Assembly: GCF_003952425.1 (NCBI RefSeq)
Contig: NZ_CP034449.1
Location: forward strand, 6,002,001-6,066,000
Length of the DNA stretch: 64,000 bases
Direction of reading: 5' to 3'
Source: Mesorhizobium sp. M2A.F.Ca.ET.046.03.2.1
Lineage (GTDB): Bacteria > Pseudomonadota > Alphaproteobacteria > Rhizobiales > Rhizobiaceae
Below, piece after piece: positions 59,356 through 64,000 of the stretch (position 1 is the stretch's first letter; every line of letters begins with the position of its first letter). The notes under the pieces were generated by a model that ran no database searches, was not told where the DNA came from, and worked only from the letters and a program-made list of their open reading frames with translations. Both the position numbers and the translations under genes were made by a program.

Positions 59356-60453
59356 TCATCCTTTGCGGTAGCGGTGTGGGGTGAAGGGCAGGGACGTGAC
59401 GTCGATCGGGATCTTCGTCCCGCGGACATCGGCGAAGAGTTTCGTGCCGGCCTTGGCCAGCGCGATGTTGACGTAGCCCATGGCGACCGGGTGGCCGGTC
59501 GAAGGGCCGAAGCCGCCTGATGTGACGTGGCCGGCCGGATTGCCGCCGGCATCGACGAGCGTCGCGCCCGCGCGCACCGGCTGGCGCCCGTCGGGCTTCA
59601 GGCCGACGCGTTTCTGCGACGGCCCGCGATCGAGGATCGAGCGCAGCGCGTCGGCGCCGATGAAATGGGCGGCGCGGACTTCCTTGGGGATCGCCCACAT
59701 CAGGCCGGCGCTTGCCGGGTCGATCCCGGGCGTCAGGTCCTGGCCATGCAGGCAGAGCCCGGCCTCGAGGCGCAGGCTGTCGCGGGCGGCAAGGCCGATC
59801 CATTGCACGCGCTCGTCTTCCAGGAGTTTGGCGACCAAATCCCGCGCGTCCTTCTCCGGCAGGCCAACCTCGAAACCGTCCTCGCCGGTGTAGCCGGACC
59901 GGCTCATGAACCAGTTCTGGCGCGGCTCGATGCCATGCATGAAGAGCAGCGAGCCGGTCTCGATGCCGGCCCGTGCCAAAGCCACCCAGGCATCCGGACC
60001 CTGAATCGCCAGGAAGACGCGGTCGAGCGGCTCGACCGTGGCGTCGAAATCGGCGGAGAGCGTGCGCAGATGCTTCTCGTCCTCGATGGCGTTGCCGGCA
60101 TTGGCCACGACCATGAACCGGTCGTCGCCAAGGCGCGTGACGATCAGGTCGTCGATAATGCCGGCAGCCTCGTTGAGGAAAAAGGTGTATTTGGACTGCG
60201 AGATGTCCAGCGCGCCGGCATCAAGCGGGCAGGCCCGGTTCAACAGCGCCGCGGCGCCCGGACCGTCGACTTCGAACAGCTTCATATGCGAGATGTCGAA
60301 CAGCCCGGCATGCTCGCGCGTGTGCAGGTGCTCCTTCATCACGCCGGGCGGATAGGTGAGCGGCATCGACCAGCCGGCAAAAGCGCCGAAGCGCGCGCCC
60401 GCGGCCTGATGCAAATCCTCGAGGGGTAGGTGCCTGGTGTCTTCGCCTGTCAT
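59356..60453 (-). CDS. gcvT: aminomethyltransferase, glycine cleavage T protein
   Basis: The 365-aa T-protein releases ammonia and transfers the one-carbon unit to tetrahydrofolate. Features are the folate-binding start ([33 protein letters not shown]), [16 protein letters not shown] with Asp/Glu ligands, and the C-terminal barrel ([37 protein letters not shown]). It is the first gene behind the glycine riboswitch, 54 bp after the second aptamer. Confidence 0.97.
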   Translation of the reverse strand: MTGEDTRHLPLEDLHQAAGARFGAFAGWSMPLTYPPGVMKEHLHTREHAGLFDISHMKLFEVDGPGAAALLNRACPLDAGALDISQSKYTFFLNEAAGIIDDLIVTRLGDDRFMVVANAGNAIEDEKHLRTLSADFDATVEPLDRVFLAIQGPDAWVALARAGIETGSLLFMHGIEPRQNWFMSRSGYTGEDGFEVGLPEKDARDLVAKLLEDERVQWIGLAARDSLRLEAGLCLHGQDLTPGIDPASAGLMWAIPKEVRAAHFIGADALRSILDRGPSQKRVGLKPDGRQPVRAGATLVDAGGNPAGHVTSGGFGPSTGHPVAMGYVNIALAKAGTKLFADVRGTKIPIDVTSLPFTPHRYRKG

Positions 60454-60507
60454 GTCTTCTCCAGAGTCGCACGCAATCGACCGCCATTGGCGGCCTGTTC
60501 CGTGCCC

Positions 60508-60684
60508 CTCTGTCTGAAGCCTGAGAGACTCGCGCCCCGTAACTCTGTCGGCAGCGCTTACACCTTCGGCGCGGGGCCAGGCCCCGACTTTCCAGAGTTG
60601 TCTTTCCCGTCAACGGTTCTTTTGCCTGAGAGATTTCGGGCGATTTCCCCTTCGGCGACAGCTTGCGCTGCTCTCTCCCGCAAA
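60508..60684 (-). promoter_or_regulatory. tandem glycine riboswitch
   Basis: On the minus strand two aptamers follow each other. Aptamer I runs from TTTGCGGGAGAGAGC to CTCTCAGGCAAA (P1 pairing TTTGC/GCAAA). After a short linker, aptamer II runs from CTCTGGAAAG to CTCTCAGGC...CAGAG (P1 CTCTG/CAGAG). Both hold the conserved GGAGAG/GGAAAG and CTCTCAGGC glycine-binding cores. It lies directly upstream of gcvT and should switch gcvTHP on when glycine is abundant. I could not decide between transcriptional and translational control. Confidence 0.92.
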
Positions 60685-60769
60685 CAGGTGGGACTCACAA
60701 ACCGAGCCCCCGACGCGCCATCCATAGCTCGTTGGCGACACCTTGTCACCTCCCAGCGACATCAAAGGT

Positions 60770-60818
60770 GCGCCGATATTCAGGTGAGGCCGGCCTGACG
60801 TGAATCTCAACAAGGCGC
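60770..60818. repeat. short palindromic repeat related to the one after tadC
   Basis: GATATTCAGGTGAGGCC is followed at once by GGCCTGACGTGAATCTC, an imperfect palindrome around GGCCGGCC, flanked by GCGCC and GGCGC. It matches the outer part of the nested element at 53793-53938 but lacks the internal 83-base insert. It is non-coding, between the riboswitch and the next gene. Confidence 0.65.
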
Positions 60819-60922
60819 GGCCGGCAAGGCTTCGCTAACCACACCATTTGCCGGTTTCTCAAGACACCGCTGATAAACCTGACGGGATAACGCCGGCAAA
60901 AGGCGACGGGCAGGGACGGCAG

Positions 60923-61927
60923 ATGGGCGAATTGATCATGAGCGGTCCGGTGGCGGGGCTGACGTCGAAGAACAAGATCACGGCCGAGGACGTGGCAATG
61001 CTGCGGCGCGAGGTATTCGCCGACGGCGTGGTGACGCGGGGCGAGGCGGAGGCGCTGTTCGCGCTCGACCAGACGGCGCGTGACAAATGCGGCGAATGGG
61101 CACCGTTCTTCGTCGAGGCGGTGACCGACTACATCGTCCACCAGGAAAAGCCGGAAGGCTATATCTCGGAGGAGAATGCCGACTGGCTGGTCCGCACCGT
61201 CTCGCGTGACGGCATGGTCGACAGCCGCACGGAACTCGAGCTGCTGGTGCATGTGCTGGAGGAAGCCAAATCCTCGCCCGGCCAGCTTTCGGCCTACGCG
61301 CTGGAGCAGGTCGCGCATGCGGTGATCGACGGCAAGGGGCCGTTGATGATCGGCGGCGAGCTGGTTCCGGGCTTGATCGCCAAGGCCGAGGTCGATCTCC
61401 TGCACCGCATCCTCCATGCCTTTGGCGGCGACGGCAACATCGCCATTACCAAGGCCGAGGCAGAGGTGCTGTTCAGGATCAATGACCGAACGGCGGCCGC
61501 AGACAATGATCCGTCCTGGAACGAGCTCTTCGTCAAGGCGATCGCCAACTATGTCATGTGCTCGGCCGGCTACGAGCCGCCGACGCGCGAAGCGGCGCTG
61601 CGCCATGAAAACTTCCTTGACGAGGCAGGCCCGGCGCTCGGTGGGTTCTTCAGCCGGATGGTGTCGGGCGGATTCGCCGCGGTCCTCGAAGCCTATCATT
61701 CTCCCGGCGATATCGAGGCCGAATGGGAAGCCAGGAACCGGGCCGCCGAGGCGCTTGCCCGCCGTGCCGAGACCATCGTTGCCGACGAAGCCAAATGGCT
61801 GGCCGAGCGCATCGACGGCGGCCAGCGGCCGCTGCGCGACAACGAGCGCGCGCTGCTGACGCTGATCAGGCACGCTTCGCCGGAAATCCATCCGGCGCTG
61901 AAGCCGCTGCTGGATAAAGTCGCTTAG
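60923..61927 (+). CDS. hypothetical protein with a duplicated helical domain (TerB-like)
   Basis: From ATG 60923 this is a 334-aa cytoplasmic protein without signal peptide or membrane segment. Two stretches of about 100 residues are alike: ITAEDVAMLRREVFADGVVTRGEAEALFALDQ...WAPFFVEAVTDYIVHQ and AEVDLLHRILHAFGGDGNIAITKAEAEVLFRINDR...WNELFVKAIANYVMCS. Acidic residues at matching spots in the EF-hand-like DG-V/I-T loops (ADGVVTRGEAE, GDGNIAITKAEAE) suggest metal or ion binding, recalling TerB. The start is uncertain (also ATG 60938, or 60848 in frame). No operon partner is evident. Confidence 0.7.
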   Translation: MGELIMSGPVAGLTSKNKITAEDVAMLRREVFADGVVTRGEAEALFALDQTARDKCGEWAPFFVEAVTDYIVHQEKPEGYISEENADWLVRTVSRDGMVDSRTELELLVHVLEEAKSSPGQLSAYALEQVAHAVIDGKGPLMIGGELVPGLIAKAEVDLLHRILHAFGGDGNIAITKAEAEVLFRINDRTAAADNDPSWNELFVKAIANYVMCSAGYEPPTREAALRHENFLDEAGPALGGFFSRMVSGGFAAVLEAYHSPGDIEAEWEARNRAAEALARRAETIVADEAKWLAERIDGGQRPLRDNERALLTLIRHASPEIHPALKPLLDKVA

Positions 61928-61933
61928 GCGCTC

Positions 61934-62356
61934 TTAAATCGTCTTACAAAGGATGATGTTGGAATGGCCTTCGGGCCATCCGGTGAGTTCGGCGATGCGC
62001 TCGAAACCGGCCTTTTCGTACAAGCCCGGCGCCTGGAAGTCGTGGGTCGAAACCCATATCCGCAGGGAGCCGCGCGCAGCGGCCTCCGCGACAAAGGCAT
62101 CAAGCAGCTTCCTGCCGTGGCCAAGGCCGCGATAAGTTTCGTCGACCCACATCAGCGTGAGCTCGGCGATGCCGGCCCAGGAATGACCGGCGGCGATCCC
62201 GACGACGCGCCCTTGCTCATCCCGCAAGGCAAAGGTGAGGGCACGGTCGTCGTCACGACCGGTCAGCCGTCGGTTGTCGTCATGCAGACGCTCCTCGACG
62301 GCATCAAGCTCGGCGGACGGCAGATCGTGCTCGGCCCGCAGGCGAGGGATCATCAA
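61934..62356 (-). CDS. GNAT-family N-acetyltransferase
   Basis: The 140-aa single-domain acetyltransferase has strand/helix elements ending in the acetyl-CoA loop motif (TLMWVDETYRGLGHGRKLLDAFVAEAAARG) and LYEKAGFERIAELTGWP. The substrate is unknown. Its start overlaps the stop of the molybdopterin oxidoreductase gene by 4 bp, so it is co-translated with that redox pair, a partnership without obvious biochemical logic. It converges with the duplicated-domain gene with 6 bp between stops. Confidence 0.87.
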   Translation of the reverse strand: MMIPRLRAEHDLPSAELDAVEERLHDDNRRLTGRDDDRALTFALRDEQGRVVGIAAGHSWAGIAELTLMWVDETYRGLGHGRKLLDAFVAEAAARGSLRIWVSTHDFQAPGLYEKAGFERIAELTGWPEGHSNIILCKTI

Positions 62357-63144
62357 ATCCCGCCATACCAGTCGTAGCCATTATCCTCCCAATAGCCGCC
62401 GCGGCCGCCGCCGATAGTGGCGAAACTGTCGACCAGCTCGATCTTAGAAATGTATTTTGGCATCTTGTAGCCGAGCTGGCGCTCGACCCGGACGCGCAGC
62501 GGCGCGCCGTTCTCGACCGGGAGCGGCTTGCCGTTGAGACCGTAGGCCAAAATGGTCTGCGGATGGCGGGCATCGATCAGGTCGATGGTGCCGTAATATT
62601 TGATGTCGCCGGACAGGCTCTGCTCGATCGTGTCGAGGCAGTGGAACATGACGTAGCGCGCCTGCGGCTTGACCACCGCCTGGTCGAGCACCAGCGACAG
62701 CGGCGTGCCGGTCCATTTGGCGATGCAGCTCCAGCCTTCGACACAGTCATGGCGGGTGATCTGGGTGCGGCTCGGCATGTTCTGGAGCTGCTCGCGGGTC
62801 AGCGACAGCGGCTTCTCGACCAGCCCGGTGACCTCCAGGCGCCAGTCGGCGAAATTGTTGGCGAGCAGACCCTTGTAGGTGTCGTCATCGGGCGCCGTGA
62901 CGCCATTCGGCCGCTGCGGCTGACGGATATCGGCCTCGGTGAATTCCGGCGCCAGCGCGTCGCGGCCTGCAAGAAAGCGCTGCGCGCGGTAAGTCAGACC
63001 GTTGGCGTTTTCGAGGAAGCTGCGCAGGCCGCCACCAATGCCGAGACCGCTGTCGAAGGCGTCGCAGCCCGATAATGCGATGCCTGACAGGCCGAGGCTG
63101 CTCGCGGTCAAGAATTTACGGCGGCTGATCTGGAATTTTGCCAT
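62353..63144 (-). CDS. Tat-exported molybdopterin-dependent oxidoreductase (sulfite-oxidase/MsrP superfamily)
   Basis: The 263-aa periplasmic molybdoenzyme has a twin-arginine signal (ISRRKFLTASSLGLSGIALSGC) that ends in a lipobox-like LSGC (Cys27), so it may be a Tat lipoprotein. The molybdenum-coordinating Cys is Cys134 in ITRHDCVEGWSCIAKWTG. GAPLRVRVERQLGYKMPKYISKIEL is the typical C-terminal signature. The family includes sulfite dehydrogenases and the methionine-sulfoxide reductase MsrP; the substrate here is not predictable. One base separates it from the upstream cytochrome b gene. Confidence 0.88.
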   Translation of the reverse strand: MAKFQISRRKFLTASSLGLSGIALSGCDAFDSGLGIGGGLRSFLENANGLTYRAQRFLAGRDALAPEFTEADIRQPQRPNGVTAPDDDTYKGLLANNFADWRLEVTGLVEKPLSLTREQLQNMPSRTQITRHDCVEGWSCIAKWTGTPLSLVLDQAVVKPQARYVMFHCLDTIEQSLSGDIKYYGTIDLIDARHPQTILAYGLNGKPLPVENGAPLRVRVERQLGYKMPKYISKIELVDSFATIGGGRGGYWEDNGYDWYGGI

Positions 63145-63145
63145 C

Positions 63146-63982
63146 TCAGGCGCTCCTCTCGGTCGGCTGGTCGTGCTTTGCGGGCGGGTCGGTGCGGTAC
63201 CAGCCGGTGATGATCGAGCGCAGCTCGTTGATCGGGCCGGCGGCCAGGATCATCAGGATGTGGACGATGAAGAAGAGGACGAGCAGCACCATGACGGCGA
63301 AATGGATGGTGCGCGCCGTCTGTCGGCCGCCAAGGATTTCGTTGAGCCATGGCAGCACCGAATCCATGCTTGGCGACATGGCGAGCCCGGTCACGATCAT
63401 CAACGGCAGAGCCACGAACAGCACGCCGCCATAAGCCATCTTCTGCAGGGTGTTGTACTCACGGGTGTGGTGGAATTTCAGCTTCGCGTGGTCGACGATG
63501 TCGCGCGGCAGCTTGCGCATATCCGAGAGGCGAGGGGCGAGGTCTCGGCGGATGTGGCCGTTGACCAGGCCGGCGATCAGCCAGACGAGCAGCGTCGTGG
63601 TTAGGATCCAGGCGAAGAAGAAATGCACGACGCGGGCGGTGCCAAGGTCGTAATAGGAGGGAATGGTCGCCCAGGCCGGAAAGGCGCGGGGCGTTTCCTG
63701 TCCGGGCGGACCCGACCAGCCGAGCACGCCGGTAGTGTCGAAGCGGTGGCCGAGGATCGCGGTGAAACCGCGCGGACCGTTGGCGGTGTTTTCGGCGCCG
63801 ATCTCGAGAATGGTGTTGTTGAACTCGAAACCGGACTGCTTGCCGAGATAAAGCTGCGGCCGCGCGTTGAAGATCTGCAGGCCGGAAAGCAGCATGAAGA
63901 ACAGCGAGAAAGCCCACAGCCAATGGGTCAACCGCGTCCAGCGCGACTGCCGGTAGATGAGGGTGGTGTCCACTTCGTCCAC
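63146..63982 (-). CDS. cytochrome b561-type membrane protein, electron-transfer partner
   Basis: The 278-aa di-heme cytochrome b of the Ni-hydrogenase/formate-dehydrogenase b-subunit type has helices containing His20 (LTHWLWAFSL), His120 (ARVVHFFFAWIL), His226 and His240 (TIHFAVMVLLVLFFIVHILMIL) as probable heme ligands. It should pass electrons between the quinone pool and the adjacent molybdoenzyme. The start at 63982 is close to the window edge, so upstream operon members may lie outside. Confidence 0.88.
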   Translation of the reverse strand: MDEVDTTLIYRQSRWTRLTHWLWAFSLFFMLLSGLQIFNARPQLYLGKQSGFEFNNTILEIGAENTANGPRGFTAILGHRFDTTGVLGWSGPPGQETPRAFPAWATIPSYYDLGTARVVHFFFAWILTTTLLVWLIAGLVNGHIRRDLAPRLSDMRKLPRDIVDHAKLKFHHTREYNTLQKMAYGGVLFVALPLMIVTGLAMSPSMDSVLPWLNEILGGRQTARTIHFAVMVLLVLFFIVHILMILAAGPINELRSIITGWYRTDPPAKHDQPTERSA

Positions 63983-64000
63983 CTTGGGGGTGGATTGGTT

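Overview
The window is about 64 kb of GC-rich alphaproteobacterial chromosome. Gene content, gene order and protein sequences point to a rhizobial genome of the Mesorhizobium/Phyllobacteriaceae type: a DUF982 protein, phaC, a Tad pilus locus, a tandem glycine riboswitch upstream of gcvTHP, an IscU-like scaffold and a DUF2336 protein. The species assignment is inference. Most of it is ordinary core chromosome, and I see no prophage, transposase, integrase or CRISPR array.

Layout. 1-1415: the end of a membrane protein, a DUF982 protein and an aspartyl/asparaginyl beta-hydroxylase-like protein. 1516-14871: a large multidrug-efflux locus. On the minus strand lie a CpxP/Spy-like periplasmic protein, a 64-aa ORF, adaptor 1, RND pump 1, adaptor 2, RND pump 2 and one outer-membrane factor that carries a frameshift. 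A response regulator/histidine kinase pair diverges from it and is its probable regulator. 15029-17679: small secreted proteins, tRNA-Glu, interspersed repeats and an M15-type peptidase. 17865-25920: PHA synthase, a lipoprotein, an AlaC-like aminotransferase with homoserine dehydrogenase, class II fructose-1,6-bisphosphatase and RecJ. 26180-30642: patatin, HisI, FolE, IscU-like scaffold, LysR regulator and YidD. 30786-42032: class D beta-lactamase, a frameshifted methyltransferase, ThrS, acyltransferase, exported protein, nitroreductase, a TetR regulator facing an ICMT-family methyltransferase across a clear promoter/operator, a CoA-ester lyase/MaoC pair, DUF2336 and VOC proteins.

42112-46288: a FUSC exporter and ParE. 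46523-54560: a Tad/Cpa secretion operon (cpaB, cpaC, short lipoprotein, cpaE, cpaF, tadB, tadC, tadD) with no pilin or prepilin peptidase in the window. 54979-56151: a membrane diguanylate cyclase. 56156-60684: gcvP, gcvH and gcvT behind a two-aptamer glycine riboswitch. 60923-63982: a protein with a duplicated helical domain, a GNAT, a Tat-exported molybdopterin oxidoreductase and its cytochrome b partner.

The least ordinary signals are structural. A nested palindrome follows tadC and looks like one palindromic repeat inserted into another with a 7-bp duplication. A dispersed repeat family is present in three copies. Two genes are each broken by an apparent single-base deletion in a C/G run, so sequencing error must be excluded first. 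The efflux operon encodes two RND pumps but only one outer-membrane channel. I found no convincing wholly new system.
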